A stretch of DNA of 64,000 bases. It comes from Fragilariopsis cylindrus CCMP1102. Its lineage: Eukaryota > Bacillariophyta > Bacillariophyceae > Bacillariales > Bacillariaceae. The notes below the pieces were generated by a model. The model did not search any database. It was not told the origin of the DNA and saw nothing but the letters and a program-made list of their open reading frames with translations. The first letter of the stretch is position 1. Every line of letters starts with the position of its first letter. Made by a program: the position numbers and the translations under genes. This document shows, piece by piece, positions 33,355 through 45,650 of this stretch. The stretch is from NCBI GenBank assembly GCA_900095095.1, contig FMBT01000332.1:248001-312000 (forward strand), read 5' to 3'.

Positions 33355-33408
33355 CAAGCAACAACAAATACATCTACAAAGACAGGTTTAAATCCATTAA
33401 ATGAATAG
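30361..33408 (+). CDS. LINE ORF1 protein (1015 aa), no known domain
   Basis: First protein of the retrotransposon, expected to bind element RNA. Start taken at the ATG at 30361. The first 380 residues are very acidic and Asn-rich (long Glu/Asp/Lys and Asn runs). The ordered core at about 385-740 (MATYTFTIAWRPENKAG to ARKAIGKMFQEFQE) alternates strands and helices and matches no family I know. The tail has a heptad-like Met/Thr helix and a Gln/Thr/Asn-rich end. I see no CCHC knuckle and no RRM motif, the usual RNA-binding modules of LINE ORF1 proteins. The stop overlaps the ORF2 start by 8 nt (ATGAATAG). Confidence 0.8.
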
Positions 33409-34179
33409 AGGCAACGATGATGATGATACCAATGAGGAGAACAAAATATTAGCATCAAGAAAACAATTTAAAGAACACAATAATAATGAATCAAATATAC
33501 CAGAGTTAATTAGTAGATATGGTGCTGTTGAATCATCGGATGATGATAGCAGTGAAGAAGACACCCCACGACGACGACCACCGATTGAAAAGAGACTGGA
33601 ACAATTGAAAGAGGCGATGGAAAGAATAAGTAGTGCAAAGAGTAGAAATAGAAGGCCAGGACTGCAGAGGAGAAATAGTGAAGATAGTGATAGTGAGAGT
33701 GATAATGAGGAAGAAGATGATAACAATACAATGCCAGGATTACAGGAAAGAGACAGAGAGGACAGTGATAGTGAGGATGACGAGGAAATAAGGACTAAAG
33801 TATCGCGAAAGGAACGAAATAGTGAAGAAAAAACTAAGTCAGTACGAAATAGTGAACAATTAAGGACTAAATTATCGCGAAAGGAACGAAATAGTGAAGA
33901 AAACACTAAATCAGTACGAAATAATGAACCATTCAGGACTAAATTATCACGAATTGCAACCACTAGGACCACAACCAACACTAGAACCACAACCAACGAT
34001 GATGTTGCAACTACTGTATCAATGGAAACAACAACAACAAGAGCTATAGGAGAAAACAGTGACTACGGAAGTGGAATCAACAGTGAAGAAGATTTATTCT
34101 TTGAGCCAAGCGACGACGAAGGTGAAGAAGGAGATAGTGTGCAGAATAATAATAATTATACAAATGGAAATGAAGAAGC

Positions 34180-34211
<32 letters not shown>

Positions 34212-37200
34212 CCACAACAACACCAACATCAACACCACCGAAGACAATGACGATAACACAAGAAAACCTACCTTTTGGGCATATTTGTGATGATATAGCA
34301 ATAGGAAATGATACACCATACGTTAGAGTATACTGCCAAAATGTATGTGGAATATACGATAAAGACGGTATAGGACTAGACTCAGCATTCAATGAAATGA
34401 AACAGGCAGGAGCTGATATATTTACATTCAATGAGACTCATGGTGATGAATCAAATGCACTGGCGCGACGAGCTACAAAAATGTCAAAACAAAGAATGTG
34501 GAGAGATAACAATGAAGATTGCAAAATATTACATTCATCATCAACAGCACCTGTTCTAAGCTTTACAAAACCTGGAGGAAATATGGTCGGAATAACTGGA
34601 TCACTAGTAGGCAGAATAAGAGAAACAATAACAGATCCGTACGGAAGATGGTGTGGCTACACACTTATAGGAAAAGATAACAAAGAAATAATAATATTAA
34701 CAGCTTACAATGTATCACAACATAAAAATGCAAAAGTAGGAGATGATACACTGTACAACCAACAAACAGCATTATATAAATTAAAAGATATTAGAGATCC
34801 GGATCCAAAGAAATTATTTATAGAAGACTTAACAGCACTAGTAAAGAAGGCAAGGATGGAAGACAAAGATATCATATTAACAGGCGACTTCAATGAATTA
34901 GTAGGAGACGATCCAAACGGTATGGTGAAAGTTATATCTGCAGGAGGACTTACAGATGCCCACAGTCATCAACATGGTATAGTAGACATAACAACGTATA
35001 CAAGAGGAGTCAAAAGATTAGATTATGTATTTGTAACGCCAAGACTAGTAGACCACATACTTCGAAGTGGATACGAACCTTTCCATGCAAGAATAGCATC
35101 AGATCACAGAGGCTATTTTGTGGACTTTGCACTAGCTGGATTCCTAGACAGACAGTTACCATCGATATTCTCAGCATCATCAAGAGCAATCAGAGGAACC
35201 CATCCGAAGAACATCACAAAATATGTGGAACACCTCCATAAAGTTTTCAAGATGAGAGATATCTACAGGAGAGTAAAATTACAAAAGAACTGGTATGAAA
35301 AGAAGAAATTGGAGGCACTTGACAGAGAAATAACAGCAGTGATGCTAGAAGCAGAAGAACAGTGCAGAATACATCATAGAGAACCATGGTCAGAGGAAGT
35401 GAATGAAGTAATGACAACAGCGAACATACTGCGAATCCACTTGTCAAGCCTGAAAAACAATATCGATTGCAGCAACCAAATACAACAAAAGCAGCTCTTG
35501 TTGAAGAACCAAATACAACTCCCAGAAGACATTGCAGAGGCCTCCAAAGCGCTGAGTTTAGCGCAGAAGAAAAGAAGAAAATTAATAAGAGATAACAGAA
35601 CAAAGACGACTAGCATAGGAGAGGAACAAGAAGCAGCATATGTAGCAATGAACCCAGAAATGGATGCAAAGAGGGCAGCGCAGATCTTCCAGAGAGCAAG
35701 AGATACAAAACAGATGATGTCGGAGCTACCATCAAAAATGAACTGTCCAGGGGGCCTATCAGCCGTACTAGTTCCACTACCAAAAGAAGGAATTGAACTT
35801 GAGTATTTGGCAATAACAGATGGACCAACATTAGAAAGAATAATACTGGAGAAGAATATTAGACACTTCAGGCAAGCAGAATCCACTCCATTAGCATCAC
35901 CAGAAGTAATACGCAAGATAGGTTTTGGTGCAGATACGGAAACAGCGGAACATCTGCTTGATGGAACTGGCGATCCAACTGATATAACGGATGATGAATG
36001 GGCAAGATTCCTACTAACATCAATGAAAAGAAACTCAGAAGAACTAAAAATAGAGATAACAGCAGAGAAAATGATGGAGAAGTATACGAGGTGGAACGAA
36101 CGGACAAGTACATCACCATCAGGCAGGCACTTGGGACATTTTCATGCATTATTTAGACCACTAAAGGCAAAGAACAAGAAACACCGTGAACAACTGGATG
36201 ATATCAGAGATGATATAATTGATTTACATGCAACAATGCTGCAGACAGCGTATGACAATGAGCATGTCTACAAACGATGGGAGTACATCCTCACCTGTAT
36301 GCTGGCTAAGGAAACTGGAATACCAAGAATACACAGACTACGAGTGATACACCTATACGAATGTGACCTGAATCTACTATTTTCATTAGTCTTCAGAGAA
36401 CTGGACCAACACTGTGAAGATAACTTCCTACTCAACAAGGGAGTGTATGGATGTCGACCGAATAGACGAGCAATGGATCCAGTCTTTGTAGATGTAACCC
36501 AAAATGAAATGGCAATGGTAACACGAAAGGCTCTAGTGAAATTCAACAACGATGCAACAGCCTGCTTTGACAGAATATTAGTACACTTACTCAGTCTGTG
36601 CTTACAATCTTTTGGATGTCCCAAGAAACTAACAAAAATATTAGGAGAACTGCTAAGAGTAGCAAAATATGCAATAAAAACCGGAATAGGAATATCAAAA
36701 GAAACCTACCAACACTCAGATGAATCACCTGCATTTGGATCTGGACAAGGTAGTGCTGCATCAGCACAAGGATGGACAAAATTAGTATCAATGCTGTTTG
36801 ATATTCATGACAAGTATGGACACGGATGTAAATATGAAGACCCATGGAGACTATATAGTGAAATCATTGGCATGCTAGGATTTGTGGATGATAATAATAT
36901 TACAAACAATGGTGAAGACTGGGAAACAGTAAATGATATCATTATTAGAACACAACATGATGCACAACTATGGAATGATTTATTGAGAGCAACGGGAGGA
37001 GCTCTAAACCTTGACAAGTGCTTTGCACAAGTACTAGCTTTTCAATTTGGGCTGAATGGTGCACCAGTTATTGCACCAGCAGATCCAACCAACATAATAA
37101 TAATAAAAGATAGACAAAACAACAAAGACGTAATAATCAAACCAATATCACCATATACAACATACCGGTTCCTAGGTACGGAACAAGGAACAAGCAAGAA

Positions 37201-38647
37201 TCAAAAGTCACAACAAGGAAAATTAGTGAAAACATCATCAACACACAACAGAAAGCTAGCTTGCTCAGCAATGTCACCAAGATGCGCTTGGGTCCATTAT
37301 ACGGCAGTATTTCTCAGCAGTGTGGGCTACCCACTCAGCATGTGTCATCTCAGCCAACATCAATTGCATGATCTACAGAAGAAATATATACCAACACTTC
37401 TGAATAAAATCGGTATAGCCAGAACACATGCTCATGCATTAGTATTTGGACCAAGAGCGTATGGAGGAGTAGGTTGTAATGACCTAAGAATAGAACAAGG
37501 ATTAGATGCAGTACAAAACCTAATCAGGCAATTACGAACTCCAGGCTATGGCAAGCAACTAGCCACGATCTTCCTACGGACTTTTCAACATGCATCAGGA
37601 CTATCAAAACCACTACTCCAGTATCCCAGAATCAGAGCGCCCCATCTTGAAGGCCACTATTATGTACATATACGACTATTCCTCGCAAAGCACGGAGCCA
37701 GTCTTGAAATCGAATGCATACCACAATCAATCGATGAACGAATGGGTGATACGTACATCATGGATGTAGTATGTGTACCATCAGCAGCACTGACATTGGA
37801 TAGAACAAAATTGAAACACTACACAAATGCAGAAATTAACCAAATTCACTACTGTAAGAGCTATCTACAAGTAAAACGAATTTCTGACTTATGCACTGCT
37901 GATGGAGCATTCATACTACCATCCATAGCAAAAGGTGAAAGAAGCACAAGACAATGTACGTCCAAGCTGAATGAAATAACACAAGAAAAACCTGGTGATC
38001 AATCATGGACAGTGTGGAGAAAATTCCTGAAGACAATATGCAAACCTAGTTCGAACCAAGAACCACGATTTGAACCAAGAATTGATCCTATCACCGAACC
38101 AAGTACCAATCAACGAACCAACGAACCAAGTCTTGATCCGAGAACCAACGAACCAAGTCTAGATCCGAGAACTAAGCCAAGTACCTACTCAAGACTAAAC
38201 CTATTCACCGAACCAAGAACTGAACCAACAACGGAAATTAGTGATACCCTCACCAACCATGAGGGTCTACAGCAACGAAAAGAAGAAATGAATAAAGTTA
38301 GTACTGGAACGTTCATACTCAAATACTGGGTTGGTGTACCGTTCAGAGGTATAGTAATGAACAATACAGGCAAATACTACCAAATACTGTACGAAGATGG
38401 TGATGAAGAGGAACTTAATCATACAGAAGTAGTAAAATATGAGAAAAAGTATAGAGAAGAGGGAAGAATGACAGGTGAGATAGGACAACGGATGAGACTG
38501 ACGAAGCCACTAGGTGACTGGCTAGTACAAGCAATGATTCAGAACGGCTGTGGCCATTCTATTATTCAGAAGAAACCGACACTCTCTACAGGAGCTTTAG
38601 AAAGGAATGGCACACCAATGGAGAATACTACTATGACTGCCACATGA
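33401..38647 (+). CDS. LINE ORF2: APE endonuclease and reverse transcriptase
   Basis: 1748 residues in this frame. A charged N-terminal arm includes a 24-residue repeat (RTKLSRKERNSEE) at about 33789-33950. The endonuclease spans about residues 305-575 with YCQNVCG, FNETHGDE, LTGDFNELVGD, RLDYVF and ASDHRGYF, covering the Asn, Glu, Asp/Asn and Asp-His catalytic positions. The reverse transcriptase has motif A KFNNDATACFDRI (about 1047), motif B GSGQGSAASAQGW (about 1114) and motif C GFVDDNN (about 1160). The FVDD box differs from the common YADD. A 27-bp coding repeat (NEPSLDPRT) sits near 38111-38175. In the last ~40 codons of this frame, protein-like sequence continues in the next frame (FYYSEETDTLYRSFRKEW), pointing to one missing base near 38.53 kb. 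ORF2 and the RNase H part were therefore probably one protein of about 2460 residues. Confidence 0.88.
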
Positions 38648-40793
38648 TAGCAGACAATGATACATACAACTATGTACCAGAAGGCAATGTGGAAAGACTA
38701 CCGAATGATGCATCACCAACAGATGTAATGGACACTGAAGATGGATGGAGAATATCAAAACACCACTCATTACGACAACAAAAGGAAGAACACGAGGAGA
38801 GCAAAACAATAATGCAATATCTACAATCACAAGAAGAACATGTATCACAGTACTATGCAGAAATAAATTTCTTCACCACACCGTATGAAGTTTATGAACT
38901 AATAAAATCACCAAGGAAATACAACATAGCGACCGATGGGGGGCAATACCACTCAAAGGATCCTTAGGATTTGTTGTGGCAGATGAAGATGGAACCATAC
39001 TATTATCTTGCTATGGACAACCATCAGGAAATGATCCACTTTCATTCCGATCAGAAATATGTGCGTTACTAGCAGCAGCAAAGCTATTACAACTAATAAC
39101 AGAATACTATGATAATCAAATACAATGTGAAGAACCAGCAAGAGGTAAAGTACAGGTGTACACTGACAGTCTAAGTATGATAAAGAAATTAGAAGCATAT
39201 GATGAATATCCAACAGCGCATCTGAAGACAGTACTACATTCAGAGTGGGACGTACTTTCAGCACTGAGTAGGACCTTGAAGAAATTCAGAACATATCCAA
39301 AACTAAGCTGGGTAAAGAGTCACCAAGATGATTTGGTTTTTGATGAGAAAGCAATGCCACTGGAGGCTTATCTGAACTCAGAAGCAGATGAATTGGCAAC
39401 GATAGGCCTGAAGAGACTACAAGAAAAACCTACTGTACCAATGGATCCAAACACATGCATACAGTTCCACATCGAAGGAAGAACAATAACAAGAAACTTC
39501 AAAAACACAGTAAGAGGAATAATACTACTAAAACCACTACGAAAATTCTACTGTGAAAGATTCAAGTGGAGTGACAATATTTTTGACTTGATCGATTGGG
39601 ACGTATTTCGACCAGTCTACAAGAAACGCCTATCAACAAAAGGAATAGCATGGATGCATAAATTTTGCATAAAGAAACTTCCAACAGGAGAAAGAGTACA
39701 CAAAAGAGACCACTTCCATGACAAGAGATGCGCATCATGTTTGGATGATGAAGATGATGACCACATCCTCCAGTGTGATCACAGAAGAAGCGTAAGAAAG
39801 AAGGTTGTCAATCAAATAAATGTACTGCGCAAAACAGTGGACAAGAACTTGTGTGACATACTACAGGAAGGTTTAATGGCTTACTTCAAAGGGGACTGCA
39901 TGTCCAACACCATGTTCAGAATAAGAGGGGGGAAAGGCATGGAAAGGTACAGAAACTTAATAGATGAACAAACAGTAATAGGATGGGACAATCTGTTAAG
40001 AGGAAAATTTTCAAAGGAGTGGAGAATACAACAGAAAGCATATAAGACAAGACTACGCCTAGTAGATCCAATTGAGTATGATAGGATGAAAAGACAGAAG
40101 AAAAGACAACAAGAGCAACACAATGATGCAAACAACAACAACAAAACAACCAAAAGCAAAAATAAAACAGAAGAATTTCATGGTTTCTTTCAGTCAATAG
40201 TACCAATAATATTAGAAATGTGGACAGATAGGTGCATTGACAGAAATACACCAGTATTAGGGGGCAGAATAGTAGCAGAATATGAATCTCTATGCAAGAG
40301 AATAACTCATCTGTATACATTAAGAGAAATGGTATTGCCAGAAGATGAAATTAAAATATATGATGAAACACTACTATCAAAACTTGCAGACACAAACCAA
40401 CAATTGAAAAAGTGGATCAACAGATGGAGACCAGTAATAGATCATAGCATGAAAAGAGTGAAAGAACTAGCACAAGACAACAGTATACCGATATGGCAAC
40501 ACTTCACTGCAAACAAACCAACAAAGACCAAGGTATCAAGGAAAACAACAAAGCAATCGAAACCAAAGAAATATTCCAATAATCCATTGACAAATGTGTA
40601 CACCAGATTAAAGAAGAAGCGATCATCAAGTAGAGTACTTCCAGTAATAAAGGAAATCAAACATAAGGTTAATCATTTGATATCAACATTGTACAACAAA
40701 TTGGGAAAGAAGAGATCAACTAGCAGAGAGCAAACAGCATTGGAGGTGGGGAAGCAGATGATTGATGACAGATTTGGAGACGAACCTAAGTAA
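38644..40793 (+). CDS. LINE ORF2 continuation: RNase H and C-terminal zinc finger
   Basis: The frame from 38644 to 38967 and that from about 38946 to 40793 belong together. A G6 run at 38938-38943 lacks one G, after which IATDGG is followed by IPLKGSLGFVVADEDGT. RNase H catalytic positions are visible: Asp in IATDGG, Glu in FRSEICALLAA, Asp in VYTDSLSM and Asp in NSEADELA, with SHQDD just before. Further on, a Cys/His cluster (KRCASCLDDEDDDHILQCDH) matches the zinc finger that follows RNase H in many LINE proteins. A basic tail with RSSS and RSTS patches ends the protein. The ATGA overlap at 38644 probably arises from the frame break and is not a true start. Confidence 0.82.
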
Positions 40794-40892
40794 TAAATAA
40801 ATGTAGAATAAGTTTGGCGGGTAGATTGTTGACTTTCTGTCTTTCTAAGACCTTAAGGAGCAAAGCTGCAGCTATTAAATAATAAGTTATAT

Positions 40893-41539
40893 ACACAATT
40901 AATATCACTGATTCCATTATATCAGCCCGTCAAGGAACAACAATTGGATTTCTCATCTCCTAGAATTTGGGCTTTCATCTCAAGTTTGGCCTCTCATCAA
41001 ATCACATACTATTACACTCCTCCTGCAAAGGAAGCTTATGTTGTTGATGTGGAACATATGGCCAAAATCATTATCTGAATATACCTAGCTATACCAATGC
41101 AGTGACAACCACAAAAAAATGAATATAGTGAATTTCCTAATGCCCGCCCTAATAGCTGCTTGAGTAGGATGCGGCATAACCTAACATTGAAATTAGGCCC
41201 TACAGTAGTACTTGGTCATTGCTGTGTTGGCTTACGTTTCGAATTTTACATGCGCGGTGTTACAGGTAACAAGCAACAGGTTATGAATTTGTGAATCAAT
41301 CGAATCAACAAAAAGCATCAACCACACGATGTGCATGCATTTTTTATCTCTCTATCTTTTATTGTGTGGATGCAAGGAAAAATTCCACTCATTCTTTTTA
41401 CTTACTACTAGTACAGCGTACTGTCCGTACAGTATTAAATATTAAATAGCATCTTCCTCTTCCTCATTACATACTAGTACATAACATCAGCACGGTAGCA
41501 AGGTAAGCAGCAATAGCAGCAACCAATAAAACCAAGATT
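40893..41539. other. Spacer between LINE and eIF3c
   Basis: Promoter side of eIF3c, with pyrimidine-rich stretches near 41340-41400 and 41448-41465. No gene seen. Confidence 0.5.
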
Positions 41540-44500
41540 ATGAGTCGATTCTGGGCAGGAGATTCTTCGTCCGACGATGACGAGTCTGACGATTCCTCAT
41601 TTTACTCGTCCGACGACGACGATAACCGTGCCGGAGCCGGTGCTGGGAACAAATGGGTAGACTTTTCCGACAGTGATTCTGATGACGATGAAGCTAGGGT
41701 TGTTAAGTCTGGCAAGGACCGTGCACTTGAAACCTTCCAAAAACAGATCGTTGCAATCCGAAGTGCAATGAGAAAACGTGATTATTATATCATCCAAACC
41801 GAGTTCGATGAGCTCGCAAAAGCTATGGTGAAAAATAAGAAGGTTTTACAGGCTGGTGTGCCTCGTCCCTTAGTCAAAATCCTCGTGGATTTGGAAGATA
41901 CATACATCCCAGAACGTTTAACCGACAAGGCAGCCTTTAAAAAGCTGTCGGCCCGTCAGGGTAGATCCTTGAATCGGATGAAACTCACGTTGAAAAAACA
42001 CAACAAAGCCTACGCGGTTGTGATGGATCATTACCGTAAAAACCCTGACGACGACAACGATGATGATGATGATGTGGATTTAGCCGGTGACGGAGGCGGC
42101 AATGACTCGGATAGCAGCAGCGGAAGTTCGAGCTCAAGTAGTAGTTCCAGCTCCTCTTCGAGTTCTTCCGACGATGATAAGGTAAGACAATTCAAAGACA
42201 AGTGGGACATTTTCGATTGAGTTGAGTTGCGTGTGTTTTTCTTCTTTCTTCAAGGTTTTGTGTGACTTTGCTTGGTCAAGTTATTCATTTATTCATATTT
42301 AATAAATGTATAAAGATTGATTGTAAAAGTTAACGCAAAACGTATTATCATAATGATCGCCCTTTCAACCCAGTTACATTTTGTACGCTGGGTTCGAATT
42401 CCTCGTTTCCGATGTCTTCGCTCGGGTTCTATGCTCCACTGTATTGTCGCTGTCAAAGCGGCAAGGAGACGAGCTTGTTGCGATGGATGAGACTAACTTA
42501 TACCAAATTTTTGAGTGACGATACGATTAGAAAAAAATACCATGTGGTATGGCTTCTATTCATTCATAAATCAATCTTATTAACTAACCCACTTTTTCTA
42601 TAATTTTCTTTCTAATTACCTCTGTGTTTTTTCTCATACGACGTATAGAACTCGGATAGCGATTCCGACAATGATTCTGGCGGTTCGGATAGCGACGTCA
42701 ACTGGGACGTTGAGGATGCTGACTCGGATTCTTCCGACGATGAAGGTGATGGTTTGGGTGAACTTAAGGGTAGAGCAAAATGGCTCAAGAAGGCAGTTGT
42801 TATCAAGAAAAAGAAGAAAAAGGATATTACCGAAGACGAGGAGGGTGCCGCTGAAAGCAAAAAGAAAGAGATTAGCAGCAAGAAGGAGTCAATGGTTTCT
42901 TCCAAAGATCACGAGGCAATCCGTGCTCCGAAATCGGTGATACCGGTAGAAGGTTTAACGGCAGCTTTGTTAAACAGGAAGGTTCAGGAGATTGCATCTT
43001 CACGTGGACGTCGCGGAACCGATGCTCGACAACTTCTTCGTCAATTTGAGGGATTATCCCGCCTATCGATGCGATTCGGTCCCCGTGTGGAAGTTCCTAT
43101 TTTGATGTATGTTATTAGTGCTCAATTTTCTTTGCAACGAACGATGGATGATTACATGGATACCGCCACGTGGAGATCATGCTCGACGTACCTAGAACGT
43201 ATCTCTAACGTCATTGTCGATGGTGGGTTCAAGTTGGGTGTAGAAACCATTGATGAGGCTGATATGATCTTGGGTGCAGGAGGTGGCAACGCCAAACGTA
43301 TGAAAGGTATGAAAGCAGCGGCTATGGGCGTCGGTGGAGCCATGGCGGCAGTCGCAGCCGACGAAAAATTCATCAATCCACACACTAGTGAGGCAGAAAC
43401 CGAAGATGAACGAGACGAACGGTTGCGTGTTGAAAAGGAAGATGCGATGACCGACGATGAGAAAAGACTATCCCCGTAGTTGGATCTCTATCCATGCATA
43501 TGTCGCGCTCGAAGAGGAGTACACCAAGAGTCTACAAAAAATTTCGCACCACACGCAAGAGTATGTAACGCGACTACGGGATGAATCAAAACTAGTATCT
43601 CTTCTTGGCAAGACCCAATCTTACTTTGAACGCGAAGGTATGATCAATGAAGCCGCCCAAATGGCACAACTTCACATCGAGCACATCTATTATCGTCATG
43701 ATTCAATTGGACGACAGGTGGACAAAGCTGCTGAGTTTTATGATAAGTTCGGCGAGGTGGCTATTCTCCATCCTGTTTGTGTTACTAAGCATGCTGCGAC
43801 TGGTACTGCTATCGACACTGCCACAACGCATCCAGCTGCTAGCTTGGGCAAACCTGTCTTGGATGATGCAGCCTCGGTTGCTGAGAATACGGATTACAGT
43901 GCACTGGTGGGAAGACTGTGCACTTACATATACAAACACGGAACCGACGTAGCCAAAAAACGGTCCACTATTTGCCATGTTTATCACCATGCTCTTCATG
44001 ATCGATTCATCGAAGGACGTGACTTGTTGCTTATGTCCCACATTCAGGAAGTTATCTACGATGTGGAAGATATCACAACTATGATCATGTTTAATAGAAT
44101 GATGGTCCAATTGGGTATGTGCGCATTCCGTGAGGGTCGTATTTGGGAGGCCCATCAGTGTCTGACTGAAATCTGCAGCAGTAGAGTTCGTGAATTGTTG
44201 GCACAAGGAATGAGTATGGGTCGTTACAGCGACAAGACACCTGAACAAGAAAAGGCCGAAAAGCGTCGCCAGGTACCGTATTATCAGCATATCAATTTGG
44301 ATCTGCTAGAAGGTTGTCATTTGATCAGTGCTATGTTATTGGAAATTCCCAACATCGCTGCAGCGTCGGTGAGCGGTGGTGTTGATTCCCGTCGACTTCG
44401 TCCCATTTCTCGTTCGTTCCGCAAGTACCAAGACATTTACAGCCATCAAGTGTTTACAGGCCCGCCTGAACAGACTCGTGATCATGTAATGCGTGCTTCC

Positions 44501-45187
44501 ACTGCTCTATCGAAGGGTGACTGGAAGACATGTGTCGATTTGTGTACTTGTTTGGAAGTTTGGGACCTAGTTCCCGGAGAGGGATCAGCCGAAGGTATCA
44601 AAACCATGCTTGCATCGAAAATCAAATTGGAGGGACTACGTACCTACCTGTTTGCCTTTTCACCTCAATACGAATCACTCTCTCTAAGTCAGCTTTGTGC
44701 GATGTTTGAGATGAGCAAGAACGAAGTTCATAGCGTCGTTTCCAAGATGATCATTAACAGAGAATTGTTAGCGTCTTGGGACCAACCGACTGAAACCATT
44801 GTCTTGCGCAAAGCGGATCCTAGTCCAGTCCAATTGATGGCACTTCAATATTCCGAAAAGGCTGTTCATTTGGTAGAAGCCAACGAACGGTTGTTGGATG
44901 CCTTTACCGGTCGTAGAGACGAATGGAGAGGCGGACGAGGAGGCGGCCGTGGTGGTCGCGGTGATGGTGGTGGAGGCCGTGGTCGAGGCCGTGGTGGAGG
45001 ACGAGGCAGTTATAACAATCAAGGTGGATACAATAACAATAATGGTCGTGGTGGAGGTGGCGGTCGCGGAGGAAGAGGTGGACGTGGTCGAGGTGGTGGA
45101 CGCGGCGGTCGTGGAGGAAGAGGTCGGGGTGATTACAATAACCGATCCAATAACCAAGGGTATGGACAGCAGAGATACAGTAATTAG
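41540..45187 (+). CDS. EIF3C: Translation initiation factor 3 subunit C
   Basis: Core eIF3 subunit that joins the 40S ribosome to eIF1, eIF2 and eIF5 during initiation. Exon 1 (41540-42181) opens with MSRFWAGDSSSDDDE, the conserved acidic eIF3c start. A 467-nt intron (GTAAGA...ACGTATAG) falls in the Asp/Ser run, and exon 2 starts at 42649 (NSDSDSDND). Recognisable segments include FDELAKAMVKNKK, RGRRGTDARQLLRQFEGL, EEEYTKSLQKI and the PCI domain with SLSQLCAMFEMSKNEVHSVV. The C-terminus is an RGG-rich tail. Two one-base gaps, near 43463 (AAAA for AAAAA) and 43507 (CGCTC for CGCCTC), split the frame around KTIPVVGSLSMHMSRLEEEY. With them the protein is about 1060 residues. Read as an intact host gene with consensus errors. 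Confidence 0.94.
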
Positions 45188-45650
45188 TAGAATGAAGAGA
45201 AATGGATGACCTTTCACCCTATAGTAAACTAAGAGCAATAACAAAGATTTAGCAGTGAATATTAATGACCTAAGTATTTTTTTTCTATAGACGAGTCGAG
45301 TAGCATAGTGCTAGTATATATTATATTGTCTGAGTGTGTGTGGACCATAATATGTACTTTTTATTAAAGTATCATCATTCATGAACTTCAACAGTATACT
45401 AGCTAGCTATAGTAGAAGTTGAGACTATTTAAAAAAAAGACAAAGTTGATCGTAAAACTACTCAAGCGATGCCTCTAATAAGAAAGAAGTGGAACGATAA
45501 TATTGTATATCGGATAATTTATTTGTAATCGCTATCTCATCTCTAACATTATTATACTATAGGTATACTCTATATTGAATCATACGAAGAAAATTTATAA
45601 AATCACTGTCTAGAAAAGTGTAGGTATTCATAATATATGTTATATCCTTT
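45188..45650. other. Convergent spacer
   Basis: 3' flanks of eIF3c and the cyclophilin-like gene; AT-rich, nothing recognised. Confidence 0.5.

Larger units (their letters stand above)
29850..40892 (+). mobile_element. Large non-LTR (LINE) retrotransposon, near full length
   Basis: An 11-kb element. The 5' region from about 29850 (start judged by similarity to the copy at 48840) carries three ~90-bp monomers. It is followed by ORF1 (30361-33408), ORF2 with APE-type endonuclease and reverse transcriptase (33401-38647), and an RNase H plus zinc-finger tail (38644-40793). The 3' UTR ends in a block shared with the truncated copy at 48.6 kb (CTTTCTAAG, AAGGAGCAAAGC, AATA/CAAGTTATA). There is no long poly-A tail. 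Endonuclease, RT and RNase H in this order place it in an RNase H-bearing LINE group such as the I/Jockey-like superclade; the exact clade needs a tree. Two one-base gaps near 38.53 and 38.94 kb interrupt the second reading frame, the same kind as in host genes. Otherwise it looks young. Confidence 0.85.

Noticed and set aside
38640-38650. ATGA stop-start overlap as a genuine third LINE ORF start
   Set aside because: Protein-like sequence in the second frame extends upstream of this ATG, so the overlap is better explained by a missing base near 38.53 kb.
29850-40892. LTR-type or virus-like retroelement
   Set aside because: There are no long terminal repeats, protease or integrase. The APE endonuclease precedes the RT, which marks a LINE.
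42380-42430. tRNA-like T-loop word GGTTCGAATTC in the eIF3c intron
   Set aside because: The flanking bases do not form a T-arm stem and no D-arm, anticodon arm or acceptor stem is present.
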